A DNA stretch of 64,000 bases. Source: Lysinibacillus parviboronicapiens. Lineage in GTDB: Bacteria; Bacillota; Bacilli; Bacillales_A; Planococcaceae. Numbering within the stretch: the stretch's first letter is position 1; each line of letters opens with the position of its first letter. The notes below the pieces were generated by a model. It was given only the letters and a program-made list of their open reading frames with translations. It searched no databases and was not told where the DNA came from. This document shows positions 18,302 to 28,009 of the stretch, piece after piece. The stretch lies in assembly GCF_003049575.1 (NCBI RefSeq), contig NZ_PYWI01000015.1, positions 1 to 64,000 of the forward strand. Direction: 5' to 3'. Position numbers and translations under genes: made by a program.

Positions 18302-19593
18302 TGAATAACTTTAAAGCAACGACACTTGCTATTCAACACTTACTTGCGATGTATGCCGGTGCCATTTTAGTGCCGCTGATTATTGGTGGGGCACTTGGCT
18401 TTGATGCTAAACAAATGACGTACTTAGTGGCGATAGACATTATGATGTGTGGTATCGCAACACTGTTACAAGTTTATTCTGGCAAGTTTATCGGTATTGG
18501 TTTACCAGTAGTACTGGGTTGTACGTTCACAGCGGTTAGTCCGATTATCGCAATCGGAACCAATCCTGAGCAAGGGATTACAGATATCTATGGTTCGATT
18601 ATTGCATCTGGTTTAATCGTGGTAGTGATTGCAGGCTTTTTTGGTAAGCTAGTGAAATTCTTCCCACCAGTTGTAACCGGTTCTGTTGTATCGATTATTG
18701 GTATCTCATTATTGCCAGTTGCATTGAACAATATGGCGGGTGGACAAGGCGCACCAGATTTTGCATCTGGTTCCAATGTTGCTTTAGCGTTTATTACATT
18801 AGCTATTATTTTAGTGGTTTATCGTTTTTCAACAGGCTTCGTCCGTGCCATTTCGATTTTAATCGGATTAGTGGCGGGTACAGTCTTAGGTATATTCATG
18901 GGTAAAGTCGATTTTAGTCCTGTTTCCGATGCAGGTGTCGTGCACATGGTACAGCCATTTTACTTCGGCATGCCAACGTTCGATGCAACCGCAATTCTTA
19001 CAATGACGCTTGTAGCGATGGTTTCGCTAGTAGAATCATCAGGGGTTTATTTTGCACTTAGCGATATTTGCAATAAAAAACTAGATTCTAAAGATTTAGC
19101 GCGTGGTTATCGTTCTGAAGGTCTTGCTTCTGTCATTGGCGGTATTTTCAATGCCTTCCCATATACAACATTTTCGCAAAACGTGGGACTTACACGCATG
19201 TCTGGCGTGAAAGACCGCAAAGTTATTTATATCACAGGTGGCTTACTTGTAGCACTTGGCTTCCTACCGAAAATCGCAGCGTTAACAACAATTATTCCAA
19301 CACCAGTACTTGGTGCGGCAATGCTTGCGATGTTTGGTATGGTGATTACGCAAGGTATGGGTATGTTAGTACCAGTTATGAATGAATCAGCGGAAAATGC
19401 CATGATTGCTGCGATTGCTGTCGGTCTTGGTGTCGGCGTATCTGTCGTTCCAGATATCTTTGCATCACTGCCACCGGGCGTAGCCATTTTAACGTCAAAT
19501 GGCATCGTCTGTGGTTCTGTCACAGCGATTGTCCTGAACATTTTATTTAATATGATTGGCCCAAAACATAAAAATGATCCGATGCAGGGCTAA
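18301..19593 (+). CDS. pbuX: Xanthine permease (NCS2 family)
   Basis: 430 residues, about 14 membrane segments. The N terminus LAIQHLLAMYAGAILVPLIIG and the VESSGVYFALSDIC and FNAFPYTTFSQNVGL motifs are typical of NCS2 xanthine/uric acid permeases. GGAGG lies 9 bases before the ATG. Its translation is coupled to xpt, giving uptake and phosphoribosylation of xanthine in one operon. Confidence 0.95.
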
Positions 19594-19663
19594 TTTTACA
19601 GCAAATAATTAAATAGCTTTCATCTAAATATCCCACATATTTTGATGAAAAGAATGTTAGCAA

Positions 19664-19711
19664 GTCGCCTATTTTCACCTATTAATTTAGTTGAAAGTAG
19701 GTGGCTTTTTT
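19664..19711 (+). terminator. Terminator after pbuX
   Basis: A 14-bp stem GTCGCCTATTTTCA/TGAAAGTAGGTGGC (some G-U) is followed by TTTTTT. Confidence 0.85.
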
Positions 19712-19754
19712 GAATGCGAAAACACATGTTAGAAGAGTTGGGAGGAACAGACGC

Positions 19755-19907
19755 TATGAGCCTTGTAGCTGTTTTGTATTTAGTACTAGAACCTACATGG
19801 ACAAAAGTTGCTGCTGGATATTAACGATAATCGGTCTTGCTTGGCTATATGCTGAAGGTAAAGCTATGTGGGTGGTAGCGATTCAAGTTTATACTATTTA
19901 CGAGTAA
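19755..19907 (+). pseudogene. Small membrane protein gene, probably frameshifted
   Basis: An ATG at 19755 has an excellent site (GGGAGG, 9 bases upstream) and opens MSLVAVLYLVLEPTWTKVAAG, then stops after 22 codons (TAA near 19821). The frame one base over continues seamlessly with ILTIIGLAWLYAEGKAMW and closes at 19907 before a strong terminator. Joined, this would be a two-helix protein of about 50 residues. A single-base frameshift near 19817-19822 is the simplest reading. Alternatively only the 22-residue peptide is made. Confidence 0.5.
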
Positions 19908-19923
19908 AAGAAAGAATAACAAG

Positions 19924-19957
19924 AAAAAGCAGTGGAGCTTTAATCCACTGCTTTTTT
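19924..19957. terminator. Bidirectional terminator
   Basis: Near-perfect palindrome AAAAAGCAGTGGA...TCCACTGCTTTTTT with T tracts on both strands, between the small + strand gene and the convergent small gene at 19970. Confidence 0.9.
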
Positions 19958-19969
19958 ATTCTAAGAGTT

Positions 19970-20227
19970 TCAAAATATCACCATTACAATAATTAATGAA
20001 AGCGCAGAAGATCCTACAAATAGAACCTTAGAATTTCTAAAAATTTCGGATTTTTTCATCAGTAATCCTAATGTCCATGTGACTACTATGAATACAAGCA
20101 TAGTTATAATAAATTGGAAATTAGGAAAAGAATCACTCATTGTAGAAAAAATCAGTGTTTTAATAGTTAGGTATAAAAATAATGTTAAAAAAACGATATA
20201 CCCAATTGCTATTATTATTCTTTGCAA
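19970..20227 (-). CDS. Small membrane protein of unknown function
   Basis: 85 residues with three likely membrane segments (about 4-26, 38-60 and 66-84). I do not recognise the family. It is supported as a gene by GAGGTG five bases before a TTG start and by the bidirectional terminator just after its stop. Expression would come from the AT-rich region 20228-20340. Confidence 0.6.
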   Translation of the reverse strand: MQRIIIAIGYIVFLTLFLYLTIKTLIFSTMSDSFPNFQFIITMLVFIVVTWTLGLLMKKSEIFRNSKVLFVGSSALSLIIVMVIF

Positions 20228-20508
20228 TTTTTCACCTCGTTAAGACGCTACGTTTTACTTTATAACTACATAAACGTATGAAATAATATCCAAAATTATA
20301 TTATAATATAAAAATTTAGTGAGTGAAATTATAATATTTTACCTCGTTAGTTACCTATACATAATAGGAAAGCAAACAGCACGCAAACCCACGTTAAATT
20401 AACGCAAATCGTGAAAAGCTTTGTAGCATCGAGGGAACCTTAGAACGAATATAAATAAGGAGTTCGGGTGTTTGTTGCATTTAAAGTACTTGTTAGTGAA
20501 GTAATACG

Positions 20509-20628
20509 TTAGCCTTGATACCTTTTTTCAAATTCACTCTTTAATAAAGACATAATATGTAAAGACTCGAAACCTTTATCATTCTTTATGCATTCCCTTA
20601 ATGTTCCCTCAACCATAAATCCTTGTTT
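20509..20628 (-). pseudogene. Remnant of a GNAT acetyltransferase (C-terminal end)
   Basis: On the minus strand, 38 codons read KQGFMVEGTLRECIKND, then KGFESLHIMSLLKSEF and a stop. This is the usual C-terminal end of RimJ/RimL-type GNAT acetyltransferases (GF-x-x-EG-x-LR-E and an aromatic/hydrophobic tail). Upstream the frame closes at once, and no start or acetyl-CoA motif remains. The rest of the 895-base gap (20228-21122) shows no intact gene. Confidence 0.6.
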
Positions 20629-21122
20629 TTTCTTTCACCTACTATGTATAATACAACTTGCTTGTTCGATTATCCTGCTTCGTTTTTCATTGAGTAACAA
20701 GAAACTATAGAAAACAGCCTATCGAGAAAGGTCTGTATTTCAATAAATTGTTTGCAGGATGCTTTCCAATGACTTTTGGGCACCCATTTACTGTAAACCT
20801 GATGTTTATTAAAAGGCAAAAGAGGGAAATGTTAAATCTATAACTAAATTGGTGTTACTGTTGTAGCAGAGGCATATAAAACTGATGCTGGGAATTAAAG
20901 AAATAGTTATTAGAAAAGGTTTATTAAGCAAAGAACCTGCATATAATCTATTAAACCGTATTAATGTAATTAATATAAAAAAATAGGAGTAGACCTGATA
21001 ATGTTTTTAAAAGTAAATACATGTTTTAAGGCGCATTCACTATTGAATGCGACCTTTTCATTTAGATATTCATTACTATGAAATATAGTGTTTCAAAAAT
21101 ATAACTTCGAAAGGTCTTAAAA
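20629..21122. other. Long intergenic stretch without an intact gene
   Basis: AT-rich sequence between the GNAT remnant and the UPF0316 gene. It contains a hairpin at 21028-21058 (AAGGCGCATTCA/TGAATGCGACCTT with a one-base bulge, then TTTTCATTT) that could be a terminator of lost coding sequence. A 33-codon reading frame from 20884 has no ribosome site and no recognisable product. Confidence 0.4.
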
Positions 21123-21644
21123 ATGCAAAATATATTGCTGATTTTATTACTACAATTAATCTATGTACCTTTTTTAACTTTACGTACAATATTCTTAGTT
21201 AAAAATGTGACTTTACTTGCAGCGATGTTTGGTATGCTAGAAATGTTAATCTATGTGTTTGGTCTTTCGCTTGTATTTAATGGGGATCAAAGTATTTTAG
21301 CAATGATTGTTTATGCAGTTGGTTTTGGTTTGGGTATTTTTGTGGGAGCAAAAATTGAACGCAAACTTGCTATTGGCTATGTATATACGACAATTAACAC
21401 ACAAAATAAAAATGAAGAACTAGTTAAGCTGTTACGAAATGAAGGATTTGCAGTAACGATTTATGTTGGAGAGGGCAGAGACAGTAATCGTTATAAATAC
21501 GAAATTTTGACGAAGCGAAATCGCGAGGTAGAGCTGTTTCAATTAGTAGAACAACTTGAACCGAATGCATTTATTATTTCATACGAGCCGAAGTCATTTA
21601 AAGGAGGTTTCTTGCTTGACAGAATTAGAGCAAAAGTTAAATAA
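21123..21644 (+). CDS. UPF0316 family membrane protein (YebE-like, DUF2179)
   Basis: 173 residues: three N-terminal membrane helices (about 3-25, 30-55, 60-80), then a cytosolic DUF2179-type domain of about 90 residues (GYVYTTINTQNKNEELVKLLR...). Architecture and length match UPF0316 proteins such as B. subtilis YebE. Function is unknown. DUF2179 is also the C-terminal domain of YitT proteins, and the YitT-like protein at 23519 lacks it. Confidence 0.82.
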   Translation: MQNILLILLLQLIYVPFLTLRTIFLVKNVTLLAAMFGMLEMLIYVFGLSLVFNGDQSILAMIVYAVGFGLGIFVGAKIERKLAIGYVYTTINTQNKNEELVKLLRNEGFAVTIYVGEGRDSNRYKYEILTKRNREVELFQLVEQLEPNAFIISYEPKSFKGGFLLDRIRAKVK

Positions 21645-21737
21645 GTTTTATTTTTGCGGGCTATAAGTAATAATTTATTAGAACTTTGTCGTGAGGATAG
21701 AGTTAAAATTTTCAAGGCATCATGTAGACCTTCTTCT

Positions 21738-21900
21738 TGAAAATCGTATAGTTATCGAAGCGTTGTAACTGTTCTTACACTTTTGAATTACAGGATAACG
21801 ATTTTTCTTGTCCTAGTTATCTAAAATAATATCATGCTTGTTGAACGAGCTTACATGGAAGACAATAGGTTTTGAGAATGCACAGCATCTCAAAACCTTT
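21738..21900 (+). terminator. Two terminator-like hairpins
   Basis: First: AAAATCGT...TTATC pairs with GATAACGATTTT (21738-21811, bulged) before TTTTTCTT. Second: a perfect AGGTTTTGAGA/TCTCAAAACCT stem (21867-21898) before TTTTGCTTTTTT. They lie between the UPF0316 gene and the convergent DUF2252 gene; no gene is visible between them. Confidence 0.6.
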
Positions 21901-22047
21901 TGCTTTTTTCTGTGTTTTTTGTTCGAAATTTGTGTTGACCGTGACTTAAAAATGTCCAACGTATATAATGCTGTAGCTGTTCGTTCTCGGGAAGAGGTTC
22001 TGTTTCATTTATATCTTCGCGGACCCATTATGAGCGACTTTTTTTGT

Positions 22048-23358
22048 TTACTCCGAAACTGTTGCTAGATGTTTAAACTTCTCTGCTACCCAATTGTTAA
22101 ACAGCTCATAGTCTGCATAAACGATTTCCTTGTAGTGCATTGCTTGTAAAATCGTACTTTCAATAAAGACGTTGCGCTCCTTACCGATAGCTTTTAAAAT
22201 TTCGTCCTCACTATGGTAAGTAAAAACATTGGAATAATCGATATCGGCACGTGCATGAATTTTTGCTGCGATGCGCCCCATAGTGGACGTTGTGACAAAA
22301 TAATCTTCTAAGTCTTTGTAGTTTTTAGGTTTTATTTTCTTCTTATAAGGTGAACGCTCACGAATATAATATTCTTGCCCATCCATCGTGACATAAGCTA
22401 AATGGGGGTCCTCTAAATGATGCATCGCCCTTTGGGTACCGACAACACGTGCACCTTGATGTGCATAGCTAGCCCAGAAAGCTTCATTATATGGAAGGAA
22501 GTAAGCAGGAATCGCCGTACGCACTTCCTTCATTTCAAGTACTAAATCTTCTACTCCTAGAGCGTCTGTTTCGCCATCTACTAAAATATAATAGCGTTTT
22601 AAACCAATGGATGCAGTGCCTGAGCCATGTTTAACGGCAATGTCTTTAATCATGTACTTGGCAAGTACGTTAGAAATAGCTGCATATTCATCTTCAGATA
22701 CAGGTTGAACTTCTTCATTCCATAGGAAAACACGCTGTCCGTTATCGTTAATGTGTGTTATATCTTGTAAAAAATGAGAACGTTGACGATTCTCAAGCTT
22801 TTTCAAGACTTTTTTAATTGGTCCCTTGGTATTGTCTTTTGTAAATGTTAGCGTTAGCGGATCATCTTGTTTACGTTGGAATCGTTTTAATTGATCCAGA
22901 TAGCCTTGTAAAAAATGATGCATCGCCATTTTCTGAGCCGCAATATGTAAACCTTGTTCCTCGAGATAAAGTGAGATACTAACGCTCATACGAATAACAT
23001 CGTATAAATAAGAGCCAACATAGCCTTCATCAAAATCATTGACATCAAAAACGATAGCACCTGTCTCATTTTGGAATGCACCAAAGTTATCCATATGCAT
23101 ATCGCCTTGAATCCAAGTAGGCCTGCTATCGGCTGTATGGAAAATCGATGGCACTTTCGTGATATCAAAATAAAATAAATAGGCACTCCCTCGGAAAAAA
23201 CGAAATGGACTTTCTAGCATTGTACGATATTTCTCTAAACGCTGTTCCTCATCGAGCCCCATACGCTGGACATCAAATTCTTCGAATATTGTTGCTAGCA
23301 GTTCTTTTCGTAAAAATATCCGTGTGTGCTTTACCCGCTCAAGTAGGGCTTGCTCCAT
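22048..23358 (-). CDS. DUF2252 family protein
   Basis: 436 residues. The motif pair QGDMHMDNFGAF and FDVNDFDEG resembles the catalytic and metal-binding segments of kinase-like phosphotransferases and is the hallmark of DUF2252; GSGTASIGLKRYY is also typical. No function is established. The ATG at 23358 is chosen for AGAGGA 7 bases upstream (an ATG six codons earlier has none). Single gene, divergent from the YitT-like gene. Confidence 0.85.
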   Translation of the reverse strand: MEQALLERVKHTRIFLRKELLATIFEEFDVQRMGLDEEQRLEKYRTMLESPFRFFRGSAYLFYFDITKVPSIFHTADSRPTWIQGDMHMDNFGAFQNETGAIVFDVNDFDEGYVGSYLYDVIRMSVSISLYLEEQGLHIAAQKMAMHHFLQGYLDQLKRFQRKQDDPLTLTFTKDNTKGPIKKVLKKLENRQRSHFLQDITHINDNGQRVFLWNEEVQPVSEDEYAAISNVLAKYMIKDIAVKHGSGTASIGLKRYYILVDGETDALGVEDLVLEMKEVRTAIPAYFLPYNEAFWASYAHQGARVVGTQRAMHHLEDPHLAYVTMDGQEYYIRERSPYKKKIKPKNYKDLEDYFVTTSTMGRIAAKIHARADIDYSNVFTYHSEDEILKAIGKERNVFIESTILQAMHYKEIVYADYELFNNWVAEKFKHLATVSE

Positions 23359-23518
23359 TAAAATTCCTCTTTTCATAAAATTGGTATTTTACAGTATTAT
23401 ACGTGGAAATTATGAAGAAGGTTTCGTTGAAATCAATGTAATTTTTGCTCATAGTAAAGTCTGTTCAATTCCATTCTTTCATAATATAGTACATGCTCAG
23501 TGCTCGGAGGGAGGTTGT

Positions 23519-24094
23519 ATGCTTTTTCTAAAGAAAGGCTTGGTCATCATTATCGGTAGTATTTCTTTATCGTTAGGAATCAATCTATTCTTAACACCCT
23601 ATGAAATTTTAGATGGAGGAGTTGTGGGATTAGCTTTAATTTTACATTATTTATATAAGCTAAAAATTGGCTTGATGATTATCATTTTAAGTATTCCAAT
23701 TTTTATTATTGCTTGGTTTAAATATAGGGCTTATTTCTATAATAGTGTACATGGATTAATCGCTTCTTCACTTATTATTGATTTGTTAAAGCCAGTTCGT
23801 AACATGATTGAAATCGATGCTGTCTATAGTGCGATTTTAGGAGGTATACTTGTTGGCTTTGGTATTGGCTTGATGCTTCGATTTCAGACAAGCACTGGTG
23901 GTACTGATCTTATAGCTCAGTTTCTATGTGATAAAACAGGCATCAATGTTGGAGTCCTGATTTTTTTTATTGATTCAATCGTCATCGTATTTGGCGGGCT
24001 CCTTTTGTCTTCTAGTACGTTATTGCTTTCTATTATTACAGTATTAATGGTTGGGATTACCACGAGTATTGTTACTAGTCAAAATCATCACTAG
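23519..24094 (+). CDS. YitT-family membrane protein lacking DUF2179
   Basis: 191 residues with five or six helices, matching the YitT membrane domain (LGINLFLTPYEILDGGVVGLA and the TSTGGTDLIAQ motif). Most YitT homologues have about 280 residues with a C-terminal DUF2179 domain; here the gene ends after the membrane part. The ATG at 23519 follows GGAGGGAGG. It could be a natural short form or a 3' truncation, since the sequence after the stop (24095-24160) gives no DUF2179 match. Confidence 0.78.
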   Translation: MLFLKKGLVIIIGSISLSLGINLFLTPYEILDGGVVGLALILHYLYKLKIGLMIIILSIPIFIIAWFKYRAYFYNSVHGLIASSLIIDLLKPVRNMIEIDAVYSAILGGILVGFGIGLMLRFQTSTGGTDLIAQFLCDKTGINVGVLIFFIDSIVIVFGGLLLSSSTLLLSIITVLMVGITTSIVTSQNHH

Positions 24095-24160
24095 AGACAA
24101 AAAAATAGCTCCAGCAGGCTGAAACTATTTAACATTCATTTTGTAGAAAAATACTTTTGT

Positions 24161-25036
24161 TTAGCTATTTAGCAGTCGTTTTTTTGGATAAGCAGGCTTA
24201 ATCTCTGCGATTAATATAGCCAATAAAATTAGCACCGCACCGATAATCATACGGCCAGTTAGTACTTCATGTAAAAATATTACCGATAACACCATACCGA
24301 AAAAGGATTCAGTTGATAGAATAATTGCTGCTTTTGTAGCCGTGGTATATTGATTTGCCACATTTTGAAAGAGGTAAGCAATCGTAGTGGAAAAAATGGC
24401 TAAATAGACAATTGAATAGATGGCTTCTTTTTCAAGTGTTGCTGGTATTTCACCTGTACTGATTACTACCACGATTCCTATGAATGATGCTGTTATAAAT
24501 TGAATAATCGTGAGTGCAATAGCATCTTCTTTTTGTACGAAAAGATTTGTACAAAAAATATCAAATGCAAAGGCAACCGCACATGCTAGTGACAAGATGT
24601 CACCAATATTCATCGTCATAGATCCTTGTAATGATAAACAACCTATCCCTACAATCGCCATCATCGAGCCAATTATTTCATAGCCATCAATACGTCGTTT
24701 ATAAACGGCAAAGGCAATGATTGGTACAATGATGACGTTAACAGCGGTTAAGAATGCATTTTTAGATGGTGTTGTATATTGCAAACCAACTGTTTGAAGA
24801 GCGAAGGCAATATATAATATAGTGCCTAATAGCACACCTTTCCATATAACTGATTTACTAGCCTTTTTTAATCTGTATCCAAATAAGACTGTCAGTATAA
24901 TGGAAGCTAATAAGAACCTTCCTGCCATTACTTGATAAGCAGTTAAATATTCTAATGCGATGGCAGTAATCACGAATCCACTACCCCAAACAATTGCAGT
25001 AACAAGTAGCATACCATCAGCTATGTATTGTTTCAT
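24161..25036 (-). CDS. EamA/DMT-family transporter
   Basis: 291 residues with ten helices in two EamA repeats (first WGSGFVITAIALEYL, second starting near residue 145). Such proteins export amino acids or other metabolites; the substrate is unknown. The ATG at 25036 has AGGAGG 7 bases upstream. It is divergent from nothing and lies 107 bases downstream of the PucR gene on the same strand, possibly cotranscribed. Confidence 0.85.
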   Translation of the reverse strand: MKQYIADGMLLVTAIVWGSGFVITAIALEYLTAYQVMAGRFLLASIILTVLFGYRLKKASKSVIWKGVLLGTILYIAFALQTVGLQYTTPSKNAFLTAVNVIIVPIIAFAVYKRRIDGYEIIGSMMAIVGIGCLSLQGSMTMNIGDILSLACAVAFAFDIFCTNLFVQKEDAIALTIIQFITASFIGIVVVISTGEIPATLEKEAIYSIVYLAIFSTTIAYLFQNVANQYTTATKAAIILSTESFFGMVLSVIFLHEVLTGRMIIGAVLILLAILIAEIKPAYPKKRLLNS

Positions 25037-25143
25037 CTTTCTTCCTCCTGACTTAAATAAGGATAGCATGAGAAGGAAGAAAATAATTTGACTGTAATTC
25101 TAAACTTTCAGGCGTTTTTTTGTACTTATTCCAAAGCTGACAA

Positions 25144-26301
25144 TCATTCTTTAACTTTGCTATGTAGTAAGTACAATTTAACGGCTGTCGATAAGCGTTC
25201 ATAAAATACATAATCATTTTCTAAAGGAGCTATTAGTTGGCGTATTTTTGTCATGCGATAGCGTATGGTGTTAGGATGGCAGAAGTGTGCAACAGCTACT
25301 TCTTTAATATTTCCTTTTTTTATCACAAAGGTTATAGCTGTGTTCATTAAATCAGGGTCTACCTTATTCTCTAGTAGGGGGCCTAAGTAATTATTCACAT
25401 AATCCATAGCAAAGTGTGCGTCCTTACGATGCAATTCAATAAGCAGACAATCAGATGCCAGATTTTTATAATGATAAGTAGGGATTGTGTAAATTTCTGC
25501 CATGATACGAGAGAAGTAGGCTTCCCGAACGGCTAGATGAAGCTTTACCTCTGTTAAATGTACATTACTATAACCAATAAAGAGATTCTCTGTTGCAATA
25601 TCATACATCGTTAGCCATTCGTTAAGTAGCTTTTCAAATTGAAGCTGCTGAGATGGATGGGTCATCAGGATAAACATGCTTTTTTTAAAAGTACATATAA
25701 TGCCTGATTTCAATAGAGGCTCTAAGTTGAAAAAGTTTTCCATCCATTGCGTATTAACCATTTGGTTCATTTGAACATTTGCAACAAACACATACTTTTC
25801 AAAAGTTTTATTCATTTGTTGTAGAAAGGATTTTATTTGTTCATCCGATAGTTCCTCGTTAATTAGACGTCCCATGATGGTTGCTAAAAAGAATGTGTAA
25901 TCTTGTGTTTTCGCAAAAGCCATTGTTTCTAAAATGATTTTTTCAAAAAATTCATCCCCACCAAATCGTAATATCGGGAAATGATGTTCATCTGCCAAGG
26001 CGAGGACTTCTTCTGGCAAATCATTATAAATAACTGGCTTATAAGCTAAAGCACTAGCATCTAGCTGGATAAGACTTTTCACAGCATTTAATAAATACTC
26101 GGGCTCTTGTTTTGCAAATAATAAACTGCTTAGAACAACGCTATTTGGTGTGAAAACCGTTTCTCTAACAGTTTGTATATCAGGCGAAAATTCAAAATCT
26201 AGAATTTCTACATTGTGAACAGGTTTATGTAAACCATTGCGACCAGCAACGACTGTAAATGCCTTGGTAATAGGTAGTTGTAAAAAGTTTTTTACGTTCA
26301 T
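25144..26301 (-). CDS. PucR-family transcriptional regulator
   Basis: An N-terminal PucR sensor domain (LPITKAFTVVAGRNGLHKPVHNVEILD) and a C-terminal HTH_30 domain (VAHFCHPNTIRYRMTKIRQL) place it in the purine-catabolism regulator family. 385 residues from the ATG at 26301; a TTG five codons earlier is also possible, and neither has a well-spaced ribosome site. It is downstream of the amidase unit on the same strand and may control that or the EamA gene (inference). Confidence 0.85.
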   Translation of the reverse strand: MNVKNFLQLPITKAFTVVAGRNGLHKPVHNVEILDFEFSPDIQTVRETVFTPNSVVLSSLLFAKQEPEYLLNAVKSLIQLDASALAYKPVIYNDLPEEVLALADEHHFPILRFGGDEFFEKIILETMAFAKTQDYTFFLATIMGRLINEELSDEQIKSFLQQMNKTFEKYVFVANVQMNQMVNTQWMENFFNLEPLLKSGIICTFKKSMFILMTHPSQQLQFEKLLNEWLTMYDIATENLFIGYSNVHLTEVKLHLAVREAYFSRIMAEIYTIPTYHYKNLASDCLLIELHRKDAHFAMDYVNNYLGPLLENKVDPDLMNTAITFVIKKGNIKEVAVAHFCHPNTIRYRMTKIRQLIAPLENDYVFYERLSTAVKLYLLHSKVKE

Positions 26302-26465
26302 AAGGGGATCTAGCAACCTTTCTGGTAATGGATTTGAGTTAATAGTTTATATACTTATTATAAAATCTATTATCACTTAAATGAATCAATTTCATAATTC
26401 ACTTTCATAACGGCGAATATTAACTAAAAAAATAAAGGAATTGTTCCTAATCATATAGGGATATT

Positions 26466-26520
26466 CCGCTACAGGTGGGCGCTTTCCGCGGGCAAGCACC
26501 GAGCTGCTTCGGGGAACAGG
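26466..26520. repeat. Dispersed GC-rich intergenic repeat, half copy
   Basis: CCGCTACAGGTGGGCGCTTT followed by CCGCGGGC and CGAGCTGCTTCGGGG resembles one end of an imperfect palindromic element common between genes in Bacillaceae (from memory). Related, differently decayed copies occur at 44445-44533 and 57889-58110. Confidence 0.55.
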
Positions 26521-26545
26521 TTGTTGGACAAAAGGGGTTAATAAA

Positions 26546-26573
26546 GTAAAAAGCCGCCCACGAATGGACGGCT
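26546..26573 (-). terminator. Terminator of the amidase unit
   Basis: Read on the minus strand: AGCCGTCCA-TTCG-TGGGCGGCT followed by TTTTTAC, starting 18 bases after the amidase stop. Confidence 0.9.
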
Positions 26574-26590
26574 ACATAGTATCTACTATT

Positions 26591-28009
26591 TTAAATGTTA
26601 GCGAAAATATTAGGCTTTCTGTTTTTCATCGGGTTCGTTTGTTCAATAGCATAACCAACGTTTAGGATACGGCCTTCTTTAAAGGCTGGTCCAATGATTT
26701 GTAGACCAATAGGTAAGTTGCCTTTGAAACCACAAGGAACAGAGAGTGCCGGTAAACCTGTTAAGTTACTAGGACCAGTAAAACGAATAATATTGTCAAT
26801 CAAATCTACTTTTTCGCCATTTAGTTCGGCAAAATCATCTCCGATACTACTAGCTACAACAGGTAAGGTTGGTGTAATCATTACATCAACCTGATTGAAA
26901 ATTTGGGTGAATTCTTGCTTGATTTGTCTACGTACCTGTTGAGCCTGTAAATAATCAACAGCAGAAGGTAATTCACCAAGTTCAAATAATAGACGAATAT
27001 CATCCCCGAAATCTTGTGGTCTTTTCAGTAAGTCAGAGTGATGAATAGCAGCTGCCTCCGAAAGGGATGTAATGAGCTCAGCCCATTCTGCATACTGTAA
27101 GGATGGAATTTTTACAACCTCAACCCTTGCTCCTTGGTCAACTAAACTTTGAATGCTTGCACGAACAGCACGATCCACATCTGAATCTACGCGATTAAAG
27201 AAATAATCCTCATTGACGCCGATGACTAAATCTTTAACATTGCCTGAAAGCTGCTGTACATAATTATCAGCTGCTACATCCACACATGTTGGGTCACGAT
27301 GATCAAAGCCTGAAATAATTTCAAGCATACCAGCAGCGTCTTTGACTGTCTTTGTCATTGGACCGATATGATCTAGACTCCAAGCAAGTGGGTAACAGCC
27401 ATATTTACTAACACGACCGTGAGTAGGCTTTAAACCAACAATTCCACATGCAGATGAAGGGATACGAATTGAACCTGCTGTATCTGTGCCTAATGAAGCA
27501 ACGCTCGCTCCTGCTGCAACAGCTGCACCAGAGCCTCCGCTAGAGCCACCTGGAATTTTATCTAAATCCCATGGGTTCCGTACAGGTCCGTAATGAGGAT
27601 TGTTATTTGTAATACCCCAAGCATACTCGTGCATACTCAATTTTCCAGTGAAAATAACGCCCGCATCACGGAGCTTTTCCACAACAGTCGCATCATATTG
27701 TGACACGAAATCCTTATGAATTTTCGAGGACATCGTTGTTATTTTATCTTTAAAATATAAATTATCTTTTAATGCCATTGGAATGCCATGGTACATGCCG
27801 CGATACTGCCCATTTAAAATTTCTTTTTCTGCTTCTTTAGCATGAGCTAAAGCTTCATCATGATAAAAAGCCATATAAGAATTGATCTTTGGTTGACTTT
27901 CCTCAGCGAAATTTAAAATTGCCTTCGTCAGTTCGACGGGAGAGAGTGTTTTATGTTCAATTAAGGGTGCCAATTCTTCTACAGATTTCAAATGTAAATC
28001 AGTTGTCAA
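26591..28009 (-). CDS. Amidase signature family hydrolase (GatA-like)
   Basis: 472 residues. The Ser-cisSer-Lys triad is visible: Lys81 (PMALKDN), cis-Ser in GGSSGGSG (156/157) and nucleophile Ser180 (TDTAGSIR). It hydrolyses an amide bond; the substrate cannot be told. It is not GatA of the transamidosome because gatC and gatB are absent. The TTG start at 28009 is chosen because AGGAGGT lies 8 bases upstream and the longer frame has nothing comparable. It overlaps the preceding 61-residue gene by 11 bases, so the two are translationally coupled. Confidence 0.88.
   Translation of the reverse strand: MTTDLHLKSVEELAPLIEHKTLSPVELTKAILNFAEESQPKINSYMAFYHDEALAHAKEAEKEILNGQYRGMYHGIPMALKDNLYFKDKITTMSSKIHKDFVSQYDATVVEKLRDAGVIFTGKLSMHEYAWGITNNNPHYGPVRNPWDLDKIPGGSSGGSGAAVAAGASVASLGTDTAGSIRIPSSACGIVGLKPTHGRVSKYGCYPLAWSLDHIGPMTKTVKDAAGMLEIISGFDHRDPTCVDVAADNYVQQLSGNVKDLVIGVNEDYFFNRVDSDVDRAVRASIQSLVDQGARVEVVKIPSLQYAEWAELITSLSEAAAIHHSDLLKRPQDFGDDIRLLFELGELPSAVDYLQAQQVRRQIKQEFTQIFNQVDVMITPTLPVVASSIGDDFAELNGEKVDLIDNIIRFTGPSNLTGLPALSVPCGFKGNLPIGLQIIGPAFKEGRILNVGYAIEQTNPMKNRKPNIFANI

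Noticed and set aside
20884..20985. 33-codon frame before the UPF0316 gene
   Set aside because: No ribosome binding site, no recognisable product and low complexity.
21838..22068. 76-residue reading frame on + strand
   Set aside because: It begins in a terminator hairpin and ends inside the DUF2252 gene on the other strand.
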